This document shows, one piece after another, positions 1 through 9,556 of a stretch of DNA of 42,595 bases. Each line of letters begins with the position of its first letter. The first letter of the stretch is position 1. The notes under the pieces were generated by a model. The model searched no databases and was not told where the DNA came from. It saw nothing but the letters and a program-made list of their open reading frames with translations. The DNA comes from Fidelibacterota bacterium (GTDB lineage Bacteria; Fidelibacterota; UBA8477; JABMPR01), in assembly GCA_021736185.1 (NCBI GenBank), contig JAIPGJ010000011.1, positions 1-42,595 of the forward strand, in the 5' to 3' direction. The position numbers were made by a program, and so were the translations under genes.

Positions 1-1
1 G

Positions 2-604
2 AGTATCGTAGTGATTGCAGATGCATTCAGTCAAACTAAACAAAGTTCGGCAGAGGCTTATGTTTCAGCCTACAACTTTTCAGTTAGTACGACTTATTTA
101 TCATTCCTCAATTTTGGAGAGGAAAAAACTAACACGCACCACTACGAGATTCACTTGGGATACAGACTTACCCCTAAAGACAAAATTGGTATCAAAGTAG
201 CGACGTGGAAAATGTTTGCCCCTATGGGAATGCCTATGCAGGAGCAGCTTAAATTTGACGAAAACAATTTCTACCCTGGTAAGCTAAGAGAAACTGGAAT
301 AGGTGCTACTTATCAGCGAATGTTATGGAAAGGTGTGTTTGCTACAGTAGAAATCTTACCACAATCAAAGACCTACCTGGATGAAAACAATAATGACATC
401 GGCAATGGCTTTAAATTATATACTTCCTATCATCTCGGGTATTATAAATCCTTTTTCAAAGACCGAGTTTATATAGAGTCCCAAATTCATTGTCAATATT
501 GGCCTGTCAATACAGGTGTACCACAGACCTTCAAGGATCTAGATGACAATTGGAACAACTACTTTCTATTTGAACCCAATATTTACATAGGTGTAAATTT
601 TTAA
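2..604 (+). CDS. Outer-membrane beta-barrel-like protein, 5' partial (open frame continues off the left edge; GTG at 11 is probably not the true start)
   Basis: Frame open upstream of 11 (SIVVIADAFSQ looks like a signal peptide end); alternating aromatic strands and terminal ...NIYIGVNF typical of barrels. Confidence 0.6.
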   Translation, partial: SIVVIADAFSQTKQSSAEAYVSAYNFSVSTTYLSFLNFGEEKTNTHHYEIHLGYRLTPKDKIGIKVATWKMFAPMGMPMQEQLKFDENNFYPGKLRETGIGATYQRMLWKGVFATVEILPQSKTYLDENNNDIGNGFKLYTSYHLGYYKSFFKDRVYIESQIHCQYWPVNTGVPQTFKDLDDNWNNYFLFEPNIYIGVNF

Positions 605-644
605 AGGCTTGTTGTTAAATCTGCCTGAAGAATTAAGAAAAAAT

Positions 645-1313
645 ATGAATGCACTAATGATACAATCACTATTCGAAAATCAATCCAGATACTCACGATT
701 TATCATGCTTTGCATGAGTCTATTTAGTTTGGATATTTCCGCCCAACCCAGCGAATGGAAGATGAAAACATATGATAATGGAAATATCGTTGTAAACTAT
801 TCTGTCGAAGAGTTAACCGATGAGAATGGCAAAAAAGTGCCCCTCATGCAATATAGCGCGGTTACTATCGATTCATTGAGTATGCAAAAGTGTATCTCTG
901 TGTTATCAGATGTGCCTAAACATAAAATATTTTTAGCTGAGGGATCAAGTGAAATACTAAAAACAGTATCTGATACCGATTGGATTGTCTATTATTATTA
1001 CAATCCAATATGGCCGTTTCCAAAATCCGATTGTGTGGCAAGAATGACAATGTCAAAAAACGATTTGAATACTACGGCAATTTTCAGCTTAACAGCTGCA
1101 CCGACTCTATATAAAGAGAGAAATATAGAAAGATTTACGCTTTATGATTTAACCTATGAATTCAATGATTTAGGCAATGGTTTGGTTGAAGTAAAGACCA
1201 CTACCAAAATGATACCGGCAATCCCTGTTCCTCTTTGGTTGGTAAAAGTAGCATGTCCTTCAGGAGCAAAAGGCATACTGAAAAGACTTGTCAACCTCAT
1301 AAAAAAGAGCTGA
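645..1313 (+). CDS. Secreted START-domain-like protein (ORF caller start at TTG 609; ATG 645 preferred)
   Basis: Signal peptide then START-like pattern: DTDWIVYYYYNPIWPFPKSDCVARM...LYDLTYEFNDLGNGLVEVKTTTKMIPAIPVPLWLVKVACPSGAKGILKRLVNLI. Confidence 0.6.
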   Translation: MNALMIQSLFENQSRYSRFIMLCMSLFSLDISAQPSEWKMKTYDNGNIVVNYSVEELTDENGKKVPLMQYSAVTIDSLSMQKCISVLSDVPKHKIFLAEGSSEILKTVSDTDWIVYYYYNPIWPFPKSDCVARMTMSKNDLNTTAIFSLTAAPTLYKERNIERFTLYDLTYEFNDLGNGLVEVKTTTKMIPAIPVPLWLVKVACPSGAKGILKRLVNLIKKS

Positions 1314-1373
1314 TTGAACTCACAGTAAATTCCATAGAGTTTCGATACTTTCATATAAGGATGAACTTTTAAC

Positions 1374-2039
1374 ATGGTAAAAAGAACACCACTTACAAAA
1401 GAGCAAATAATTTCGAAGGCAATTGCCCTTGCTGACAAAGGTGGCCTTAGCGCAATGTCTATGAGGAAACTTGCTGGAAAACTCAATGTTCAGGCAATGT
1501 CTCTTTATCATCACTTCAAAACCAAAGATGATCTTATTTCCCACATGGCAGATACACTGGTTGTCCAAATTGATGCTGGTGTCAATGAGAATAGAAATTC
1601 TTCTGATTGGCGTACCATTATTCTTAATAGGGCAGTATCAGCAAAAACCATTTTCCAGAAACACGAGTGGCTTCCCATTGTGTTAGACTCACATCTTCAA
1701 AGTGGAATTAAACGCTTAGAATATACGAATAATTACATTGGGACGCTTCGTAATGCTGGACTTCCAATTGAGCTATCGCTAAAAGTCTTTTCCCTGATTG
1801 ATAGTTACATTTATGGGTTTTGTCGTCAACTCTCCCACAATGCGGATAGTGAAAAATCTTCAGAGGAACTAGCTGAGGATTTTTCAACCGCTTTTAACCC
1901 TTCTGATTATCCGTTTTTAAATGAAGCGACAGCACTAGTGATGGAAAATGGCTATGATGAGAATGCTGATTTTTTGTTCGGCCTAAGTATAATTTTAAAC
2001 GGTATAGAATTGGAGCTGAAATCGCTAGATAGTCAGTAG
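1374..2039 (+). CDS. TetR/AcrR-family transcriptional regulator
   Basis: N-terminal HTH: PLTKEQIISKAIALADKGGLSAMSMRKLAGKLNVQAMSLYHHFKTKDDLI. Confidence 0.92.
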   Translation: MVKRTPLTKEQIISKAIALADKGGLSAMSMRKLAGKLNVQAMSLYHHFKTKDDLISHMADTLVVQIDAGVNENRNSSDWRTIILNRAVSAKTIFQKHEWLPIVLDSHLQSGIKRLEYTNNYIGTLRNAGLPIELSLKVFSLIDSYIYGFCRQLSHNADSEKSSEELAEDFSTAFNPSDYPFLNEATALVMENGYDENADFLFGLSIILNGIELELKSLDSQ

Positions 2040-2107
2040 CTGAGATTATTGACATTTCTTGTGAAGATAATTTAAGATCTAACAATGAAACAAATCAGGA
2101 AGACTAT

Positions 2108-2752
2108 ATGAAAGAGACATTTAAACCAATGTTTGTTGTATTCGGGATGATGTTATTGAGTGGAAACTTATCGGCACAAACCCCAGAGTGGAAAACAGCT
2201 GTTCGCAATCATGGCAAAATAACCGTTAATTATTGTGTTTCAGAACGTCAGGATGAGAGCGGTCTGAAAGTACCGGTAATTATGTATTCAGCAGTAACCA
2301 TCGATACAATCAGCATGAAAAACTGTATCGCAATAATGAAAGATGCTTCAAAATACCAAGAACTGATGGACCTGGAAATCAGCAAACGAATTACAACCAT
2401 ATCTGAAAATGATTGGGTCAATTACTACTATGCCTCACCTGGATGGCCCCTGTCTGATTTTGATTGGGTAGCCAAAATGACATTCTCCGCGGATACGATT
2501 ACAAATACTGCGGTTTTTACATCAACAGCCGAACCGTCCTTATATAAAAAAACGAATGTAAATCGGATTGCTTTTGATAATGAAACATATGCATTCAAAG
2601 ACTTGGGGAATGGCGAAACCGAAGTTACAGTTACAATTGAGGAATCGCCGGCGATTAAGGTGCCCCGCTGGCTAATGAAAATTGCCATCCCCGGTGGGGC
2701 GGCAGATTTTATTCGAAATATTGTCAATCTTGCTAAAGAGGATGGATCTTGA
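2108..2752 (+). CDS. Secreted START-domain-like protein, paralog of 645-1313
   Basis: Shares YSAVTIDxxSMxxCI, DWVxYYYxxPxWP, Y.F.DLGNG.xEV, PAI.VP.WL.K.A.P.GA with the upstream gene; signal peptide. Confidence 0.62.
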   Translation: MKETFKPMFVVFGMMLLSGNLSAQTPEWKTAVRNHGKITVNYCVSERQDESGLKVPVIMYSAVTIDTISMKNCIAIMKDASKYQELMDLEISKRITTISENDWVNYYYASPGWPLSDFDWVAKMTFSADTITNTAVFTSTAEPSLYKKTNVNRIAFDNETYAFKDLGNGETEVTVTIEESPAIKVPRWLMKIAIPGGAADFIRNIVNLAKEDGS

Positions 2753-2756
2753 AGTA

Positions 2757-2924
2757 TCACAACCCACCAGCGGCTTGAAGCTGATTGATGGAGACCTTAC
2801 CATTTATCCAGGCATGGGACCGCATGACCCCTCAGAGAAATGTATTATCGAAAATGTGCGTGTATTACTTGATATAGAGGTAATTAACCGGCCAGATGAC
2901 ATGCTCAGGGGGATCAATCGGTAA
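2757..2924 (+). pseudogene. Possible C-terminal remnant of a metallo-beta-lactamase-fold hydrolase
   Basis: Frame encodes LKLIDGDLTIYPGMGPHDPSEKCIIENVRVL, resembling MBL C-terminal GDxTVYPGHGP...E but with His replaced by Met and no N-terminal domain. Confidence 0.3.
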
Positions 2925-3032
2925 CTCGAGCGAAGTCTCAGGAAATAATGAAGTAACTTGAGACCAACAGTACTGAGAAGGCCAACTCGCTTTAACAAAG
3001 ACTGTTGGTAAAATTTTAGGGGGCGTTATAGA

Positions 3033-4817
3033 ATGCGAAGATTCACTTTACTCTTTCTGGTGGGAATTATTTGTGCCAGCTGCACCCAAACAAAACATAA
3101 CTTTCTTGAAACAAAAGATGCCTATTTCGGGCAAAACCCTCCAGGAGATTCAGCTGTTATCTTTGCCCCCGGAATTTTTTCTTTGCCCAATCGGTTGGAA
3201 TCCAATATCGCTTTCACTCCCGATGGCAAAGAGTGTTACTTTGGAGTACTTGAAATAAAGGACAGGAATGTTTCCTACAAAATTTTTCAAAGTACATTTG
3301 CAAACAACAAATGGTCACAACAGACAGAATCTACATTTTCTTTAAACAATAATATTGGTGATCCTGTTCTGTCGGCAAATGGGAAAAAACTCTACTTCAA
3401 TAGAGAAGGTGATATTTGGATGGTTGAACGCACTTCCGGTAAATGGGGTGTTCCCAAAAAGCTTCCAGACCCAATCAATTCAGATGCTAGCGAGGGCTCT
3501 ATTACGGAATCTGCCGATGGAGATATTGTTATTTCATCAAGGCGACCCGGTGGATTTGGCGGTATCGATATTTGGCGAATAAACCGCTTAGTCGATCGAT
3601 CATTACAAGCTGAGAACCTTGGTCCAATAATGAATTCAAAATATTTTGATTATAGTCCCTTCATTGCTCCGGATGGATCCTATCTCATATTTGGTTCATA
3701 TCGTGCCAGTCGCGATGGACTACTCTATATAAGTTTTAACAGAGGGAATGATGAATGGACTACTCCAATCAACATGAATAGCTGTGGCGCTAAAGTCAAC
3801 AATACAAGGGCTCACCATAGTAATCCCTCTCTTTCTCCTGATGGAAAATATTTATTTTTTAGGCGTCATGAAGCAGATACCATTATGGATGTTTATTGGG
3901 TTAGCACGAATATTCTCAAAAAACTTAAAGAGAAGGCTATGCAAGAATCCTCTCCTCAAAAACTTACCAATCTAAAAGGAGACTACTTAGGGCAAACTCC
4001 ACCCGGCGATGTTCCAATCATTTTTGCTCCGGGAATCATTTCCGTCGATAGCACTGTCGAACATGGTTACCCAACATTCTCTCCTGATGGTAATACCGTC
4101 TTTTGGCAGTCAAACCTACGCCATAAAGAAAAGGAAACAGAAATATTCCTTAAAGTGATGCGTCGTGTGGACGGTCAATGGACAGAACCCGAAAGCTCTC
4201 CATACGGAGGTATGCCTGCTTTTTCTCCGGATGGCAAACAGCTTTATTTCCTTCCTAAAGATCAAGAAGAAAAAGATCTCTGCTTTATAACAAAAGAGGA
4301 TAAAAAATGGAGTGATCCAAAAAGTACAAATCTTATTAAACGTTTCCCTGAACTGAAGTATATGTATGGCCATTCAATAACGAATGATGCTACACTCTAT
4401 TTCTTTAGTCATGCAGAAGGTTTGGGATCAAGGAACGATTTTGGCATATACAGATCAGAACTTATTAATGGAATTTATGCAAAACCGGAACTACTTCCTC
4501 CATCCATTAATGCTACAGATGGTGTAATCAACTGGATGCCATTTATCGCACCAGATGAGAGCTACCTGCTATTTTCTTCCGATCGCAACGAGGGTGGGCA
4601 AAGTCTATTTATCAGCTTTAGGCAATCAGATGGTTCCTGGACTGAAGCACATGGCTTGGGTGACGCAATTAACACCAAAAAAGGAGAGCGGTTTCCATAT
4701 GTTTCGCCCGATGGCAAATACCTTTTCTTTACACGTTGGCATGGCAGAGATAACGAGGATATAATGTGGGTAAGTGCAAAAATTATTGATCGAATAAGAA
4801 AGAAAATAATGAAGTAA
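3033..4817 (+). CDS. PD40/WD40-like beta-propeller lipoprotein with two homologous halves
   Basis: Multiple FSPDGKxLYF/ISPDGSYLIFxS repeats; likely lipoprotein N-terminus. Confidence 0.85.
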   Translation: MRRFTLLFLVGIICASCTQTKHNFLETKDAYFGQNPPGDSAVIFAPGIFSLPNRLESNIAFTPDGKECYFGVLEIKDRNVSYKIFQSTFANNKWSQQTESTFSLNNNIGDPVLSANGKKLYFNREGDIWMVERTSGKWGVPKKLPDPINSDASEGSITESADGDIVISSRRPGGFGGIDIWRINRLVDRSLQAENLGPIMNSKYFDYSPFIAPDGSYLIFGSYRASRDGLLYISFNRGNDEWTTPINMNSCGAKVNNTRAHHSNPSLSPDGKYLFFRRHEADTIMDVYWVSTNILKKLKEKAMQESSPQKLTNLKGDYLGQTPPGDVPIIFAPGIISVDSTVEHGYPTFSPDGNTVFWQSNLRHKEKETEIFLKVMRRVDGQWTEPESSPYGGMPAFSPDGKQLYFLPKDQEEKDLCFITKEDKKWSDPKSTNLIKRFPELKYMYGHSITNDATLYFFSHAEGLGSRNDFGIYRSELINGIYAKPELLPPSINATDGVINWMPFIAPDESYLLFSSDRNEGGQSLFISFRQSDGSWTEAHGLGDAINTKKGERFPYVSPDGKYLFFTRWHGRDNEDIMWVSAKIIDRIRKKIMK

Positions 4818-4819
4818 AT

Positions 4820-5953
4820 ATGAATAAAAAATATCCCAAAGTTATAACTATCTGCCTTGTGATACTTGCATTGCAAGTTAATGCTGTCAAGGCTCAGGTA
4901 TCATTTATCACAAATGGGCAAAGCATACAGACTACGAATTCTTGGGATATCAAACTGGTAGATATTAACGGGGATGGTCATTTGGATGCATATTTGGGTG
5001 GCAAAACATGGCTAAACAAGGGTAATGGAAATCTTTCTGAAACAGAGCTCAGCTTTGGCTCTGGTATTTTTGCAAGTTTTGGTGATCTCAACGGGAATGG
5101 ATTTGCAGATGTCGTCTGCCAGGATAGTATTTATCTTAATGATGGGAACAACCACTACGAATTCAAAATCAAGCTTTCCTCTGATATCTTGATGTACTCG
5201 TCTGTATTAGAAGATGTGGACAATGATGGTGATATTGACATTATAAGTTGCTCTACAACAACAGATAGAATTTTATTTAACGATGGGGAAGCTGATTTCA
5301 CAGACTCAGGTATATGTTTGGGAGGTTGGGGGCAGGCAAGTTATGCTTTCGGCGACATGAATAGTGACGGATTTACCGATATCTATGTGGCTATTCCACA
5401 CACACCACCTCCTACAATGAAGCATTCTGCAAACAAAATTTGGTTTGGTAGTGCCGAAAAGAAGTTTATTGAAAGAAGCCATGATATTTCTGCTGCAGTA
5501 AGTCGAAACGCAATTCTTTGTGATTTTGATAATGATGGCGACTTGGATCTATTTCTTGCCAGTAATGGTGAATCCGGAAATATGATATGTTTTAATGACG
5601 GGAGGGGAAACTTTATAGATAGCGGTCAAGTACTTGGAAATAATTCAAACGCTGCAAAAACCACCAATTTTGATGGTGATGGCGATTTTGATTTATTTAT
5701 CTGCCACGGTAAAGTTCCATTTGGCGATGGAGCCCCAAACAGGGTTTGGCTTAATGATGGCAAAGGACACTTCACAGATAGTAAACTTAGCTTGGGAAAT
5801 TCAAATAGCGCAGCAGTAGCGCTAGGTGATATGAATAAAGATGGCGCAATAGATGCCGTAGTCGTAAATGTGAGATTAGACGCTAAGAATAACTATTCAT
5901 CTGTTCCTTGTCCTATCGAAATATGGATTAATAAACCTTTTGAAAGTAATTAA
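4820..5953 (+). CDS. FG-GAP/VCBS repeat secreted protein
   Basis: Repeated DxNGDGxxD / DxDNDGDLDLFLA / DMNKDGAIDAVV motifs after a signal peptide. Confidence 0.85.
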   Translation: MNKKYPKVITICLVILALQVNAVKAQVSFITNGQSIQTTNSWDIKLVDINGDGHLDAYLGGKTWLNKGNGNLSETELSFGSGIFASFGDLNGNGFADVVCQDSIYLNDGNNHYEFKIKLSSDILMYSSVLEDVDNDGDIDIISCSTTTDRILFNDGEADFTDSGICLGGWGQASYAFGDMNSDGFTDIYVAIPHTPPPTMKHSANKIWFGSAEKKFIERSHDISAAVSRNAILCDFDNDGDLDLFLASNGESGNMICFNDGRGNFIDSGQVLGNNSNAAKTTNFDGDGDFDLFICHGKVPFGDGAPNRVWLNDGKGHFTDSKLSLGNSNSAAVALGDMNKDGAIDAVVVNVRLDAKNNYSSVPCPIEIWINKPFESN

Positions 5954-5957
5954 ATAA

Positions 5958-6392
5958 ATGAAAATGCTACGAACACTTCTAAATATAACTATGATACTTT
6001 TGATACTAACATCCTGTTCAAGTAATGGCAAAAAAGACCGGGCCATTATTTCAGGACATATACCTGAGATTGCATCAAAAACAATTTGGATTGAAGCTAA
6101 CGATTCGACATTTGACTGTGCTGTGGATAGTTTCGGAATATTTCGATTCGATATACCTTCTGCCAGGCCTGGATATCTATTTATAAAGGAGTTGGAAAAA
6201 AAAGTGTTTTATCTCCCGGGCGAGAGTCTTTTAGTAGAAAAAGTGGATAAGACGTATAAGTATTCAGGTGGTCAAAGCGCATTAATAAACAATTATTATA
6301 TCGCTTGGAATAAACATTTATATGCGGTGGCGGATACATCAGATTCTGAGAAGTATTACAATCAAAAACCATACAGAATTGATATTTGGTGA
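5958..6392 (+). CDS. Lipoprotein resembling the N-terminal DUF4369-like domain of TlpA-family thioredoxins; appears truncated
   Basis: LILTSCSS lipobox; ISGHIPEIASKTIWIEANDSTFDCAVDSFGIFRFDIP...SGGQSALINNYYIAW; no thioredoxin CxxC domain follows. Confidence 0.45.
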   Translation: MKMLRTLLNITMILLILTSCSSNGKKDRAIISGHIPEIASKTIWIEANDSTFDCAVDSFGIFRFDIPSARPGYLFIKELEKKVFYLPGESLLVEKVDKTYKYSGGQSALINNYYIAWNKHLYAVADTSDSEKYYNQKPYRIDIW

Positions 6393-6480
6393 TAAACAGA
6401 ATATTCATAGAAACAGATTACCAAATGCCGCTCACGCCTAAAGCATCTAGTGAAGGTGAGAGGGTTGCACATTGAACAGA

Positions 6481-7623
6481 ATGAGTATGACTTGCGAGGC
6501 ATCCATTAAAAGATATATGGCATTCATTCTCTTGATTGGAGTTATCAGCTGCACTGATAAGCCCTTAGACGTGTTTCCTGACAAGGAATGGGAGTACGAC
6601 ACCAGCAAACTACCACCTAGAACCGTCAACGAGGCAGAAGCTTTTTTACGAACGCTAGAGACGACCGGCCTTATGGTAGTGCAGGGGGGAAAGGTAATAT
6701 ATGAGTATGGTGACGTGGCTGAGGTGAGCTATGTTGCTTCCGTCCGAAAAAGTATACTCTCAATGCTATACGGAGCACATGTTGCCTCTGGAGAAATCCG
6801 CCTTGATGCAACACTGAAAGAATTAGAAATGTCGGATGTCGGAGGCTTGTTTCCTACTGAGCAAAACGCGACGGTATTTGACTTGATAACTGCACGTTCA
6901 GGAATCTACCACTCCGCCTCGAATTCTGGTGATCTACTTGAATATGCTCCAACGCGTGGAAGCAAAACACCAGGGACCTATTGGCTCTATAACAACTGGG
7001 ATTTTAATGCTGCTGGATCTGTATTCGAGTCAATGACAGGCAAGAACATTTACGATGCTATCTATGACGAATTAGCAATTCCAATCTTAATGCAAGACTT
7101 TGATCGTCAGCGTCAGAAAAAAGATGAATTGCCTGCGGTGTCTCAGCATCCAGCCTATACAACCTGGCTATCAACACGTGATATGGCACGTCTAGGTCTT
7201 CTAATGCTGCGAAATGGCAGGTGGGGCGATCGTCAGATTATTCCAGTTGATTGGATTGACAAAAGTACGAGTGTCATCACTCCATTTTCGAATATGAATC
7301 CTGACTTTATGCGCACAGGACCATTTGGTTATGGGTATATGTGGTGGATCTGGGATGGAGAATTTGCATCTGGTCCCTACAAGGGAGGATATACTGCCTC
7401 AGGAGCCCATGGACAGTGGATTACAATCCTGCCGGCCATGGATATGGTGGTGGTACACAAGACTTTCTGGTCCTCGTCTAGTGGAATCAAATTCAATGTT
7501 AAGCGTCAAGACTACTATCGTTTGCTAGATCTGCTGACAGGAAATAAACCTGCAACACAGGAAGAATTAATCATTTGGGGTGGCTTAGATGTAACAGGTG
7601 AGAAATTCAATCGTCGTAAATAA
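6481..7623 (+). CDS. Serine hydrolase, class C beta-lactamase/penicillin-binding family, lipoprotein
   Basis: SVRK (SxxK) motif and YNN (YxN) motif; signal peptide/lipobox GVISC; ORF-caller start TTG 6472, ATG 6481 preferred. Confidence 0.85.
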   Translation: MSMTCEASIKRYMAFILLIGVISCTDKPLDVFPDKEWEYDTSKLPPRTVNEAEAFLRTLETTGLMVVQGGKVIYEYGDVAEVSYVASVRKSILSMLYGAHVASGEIRLDATLKELEMSDVGGLFPTEQNATVFDLITARSGIYHSASNSGDLLEYAPTRGSKTPGTYWLYNNWDFNAAGSVFESMTGKNIYDAIYDELAIPILMQDFDRQRQKKDELPAVSQHPAYTTWLSTRDMARLGLLMLRNGRWGDRQIIPVDWIDKSTSVITPFSNMNPDFMRTGPFGYGYMWWIWDGEFASGPYKGGYTASGAHGQWITILPAMDMVVVHKTFWSSSSGIKFNVKRQDYYRLLDLLTGNKPATQEELIIWGGLDVTGEKFNRRK

Positions 7624-7637
7624 AAAATGGATTTAGA

Positions 7638-8987
7638 ATGAAAAAACAATATTGTCTTATTCTTTTAGCTGTAATTGTCTCAACAGTTGGAATTAGAGCG
7701 CGACAGAATGGCAGAAATTTACTTGAACATCAATCGGAAATTTTAAACTGGCTAAATGAATATAATGTTCCAGCGGTAGGGATCGGTTTGATTCAGAACG
7801 GGGAACTGACAGATTATAAGGTATATGGAGAGCAACGGGAGGGTGTTCCAGCAAGTGACAATACAATTTTTACCATTGCATCGGTAACAAAGACAATCAC
7901 CACAATTATCACTTTAAAACTAGTACAATCACAATTGTGGGATCTAGATGAACCATTATGTAACTATTGGATTGATCCAGATATTGCAGACGATAAGAGG
8001 CATCAGAAAATAACCACACGACACGTTTTAAGCCACCGATCGGGTCTGCCCAATTGGCGTTCTGAGTTAGAATCAAAAGAACTCGAGTTTCTCTTTGAAC
8101 CTGGCACAAAATACAATTATTCCGGGGAAGGATTTGAATATTTAAGAAAAGCACTTGAACAAAAGTTTTGCAAATCCTTTGATGAATTATCGGACTCAAT
8201 ACTATTTACACCAATGGGAATGTATGATACAAAGTTCAGCTGGGAAAATAATATTGATAACAAACGATTTGCCTTTCGGCACAATGGTGATGGAATCGAA
8301 TACAATTATCAGGGTGGAATGAACACTCCAGGTGCAAGTGGACTGCTTACTACAATTGAAGACTTTTCGAAGTTTGTCGTATATGTCATGAATCAGGCTG
8401 GATTAAGTAAAGAGCTTTATGATGAAATGACCAGTACTCAGGTCAATATAAAAAAGGATTGTGATCAAGGATTAGGGTGGCAAGTAATCAGAAATCTATC
8501 CAACAATGAATATGCTCTACTACATGAAGGTGGCGAGTGGGGTGTATCGACAATTGCCTTGTGTCTACCTGAGTCAAAAAGAGGAATTGTAGTTTTTACT
8601 AATAGTGATAACGGCGGTGAAGTTTACATGCAGGCACTTACCACGTTTTTGGATGTTGGAACAGAAATTATCGATGTTTTGGCTGGAATGTCTTATGATC
8701 CTGAGCGAACAAAAACTGTTGATGTCTCACCTACGACTCTATCAAAATATTCAGGAACGTATTTCATTGAATCTTTTCAAATGTCTGTAGAAATTACACT
8801 TAAATCCAATTATTTAGAATTTGTTTCACCCTATTCAAGCATGATGATGTATGCAGAATCTGAAACTAAATTCTTCCTCAAAGATGATGATCTAATGCTT
8901 GAATTCATGGAAGATAATAATCAAAAAGTTACTGGATTCGTGATGATCTTTAGAGGTAGTAAACCTGAAATGGTTATAAAGACATAA
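7638..8987 (+). CDS. Serine hydrolase, class C beta-lactamase family, with C-terminal extension
   Basis: SVTK (SxxK), YSG motif, HEGGEWG near C-terminal half; signal peptide. Confidence 0.87.
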   Translation: MKKQYCLILLAVIVSTVGIRARQNGRNLLEHQSEILNWLNEYNVPAVGIGLIQNGELTDYKVYGEQREGVPASDNTIFTIASVTKTITTIITLKLVQSQLWDLDEPLCNYWIDPDIADDKRHQKITTRHVLSHRSGLPNWRSELESKELEFLFEPGTKYNYSGEGFEYLRKALEQKFCKSFDELSDSILFTPMGMYDTKFSWENNIDNKRFAFRHNGDGIEYNYQGGMNTPGASGLLTTIEDFSKFVVYVMNQAGLSKELYDEMTSTQVNIKKDCDQGLGWQVIRNLSNNEYALLHEGGEWGVSTIALCLPESKRGIVVFTNSDNGGEVYMQALTTFLDVGTEIIDVLAGMSYDPERTKTVDVSPTTLSKYSGTYFIESFQMSVEITLKSNYLEFVSPYSSMMMYAESETKFFLKDDDLMLEFMEDNNQKVTGFVMIFRGSKPEMVIKT

Positions 8988-9170
8988 CAATCCGGAGATA
9001 TTGTTAGCCTCCTCTTCAACAGGGTCTTCTTGGCAGTAAATTACCCGCTATCCCTTACTGAATAGTGTCTGTAGGCTACTAAAAATTCCCGTGTGGTTGA
9101 AGAAATTGCGATACTTCACAGAAATATACCGGTCGAAATCACCCTATTTACTGCATTGACACGCACCTTG

Positions 9171-9203
9171 AAAACAAATAAGTCCCTGACAATCAGAGAC
9201 TTA
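9171..9203 (-). terminator. Likely intrinsic terminator of tRNA-Lys
   Basis: Minus strand: aagtctctga-ttg-tcagggactt followed by atttgtttt. Confidence 0.65.
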
Positions 9204-9209
9204 TCTATG

Positions 9210-9282
<73 letters not shown>

Positions 9283-9380
9283 ATATTTCAGCTTTAGCTG
9301 AAAATGTCGCGCCGTAGTCTTGTTACGAAGGCGGACAAGGTCAGCAAGGTAAACTTTTGCGTCGAATTTCTTGTTTGTGT

Positions 9381-9407
9381 CGCCCTTCGGCGGGCTCAGG
9401 GTGACAC
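9381..9407. repeat. Dispersed palindromic element (CCCTTCGGCGGGCTCAGGGTGACAC type)
   Basis: gtgtcgcccttcggcgggctcagggtgacac; relatives at 13624 and 20239-20363. Confidence 0.55.
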
Positions 9408-9490
9408 AACCTGAAAGACCTCTTAATAACGCAAAAGCGCGGTGAATATAGTCGGCAAGGTAGGGCTTGTCAATGTAGCGTATGCATGGC

Positions 9491-9527
9491 AAAACAGGTT
9501 TCAGCCCGAAGGGTCAACCTGTTTTTT
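9491..9527. terminator. Strong hairpin downstream of MmgE/PrpD gene
   Basis: aaaacaggtt - tcagcccgaagggtc - aacctgtttt plus T-run. Confidence 0.55.
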
Positions 9528-9556
9528 GAATTGTGAATTAATATTTGGGTGGGAGA

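Noticed and set aside
1154-1486. 110-aa minus ORF overlapping START and TetR genes
   Set aside because: Antisense to better-supported genes; no recognisable domain.
6420-6480. Possible attC-like bulged stem ctcac(g)cct...aggtgag near gttgcac
   Set aside because: Core boxes do not fit RYYYAAC/GTTRRRY and no integrase was seen.
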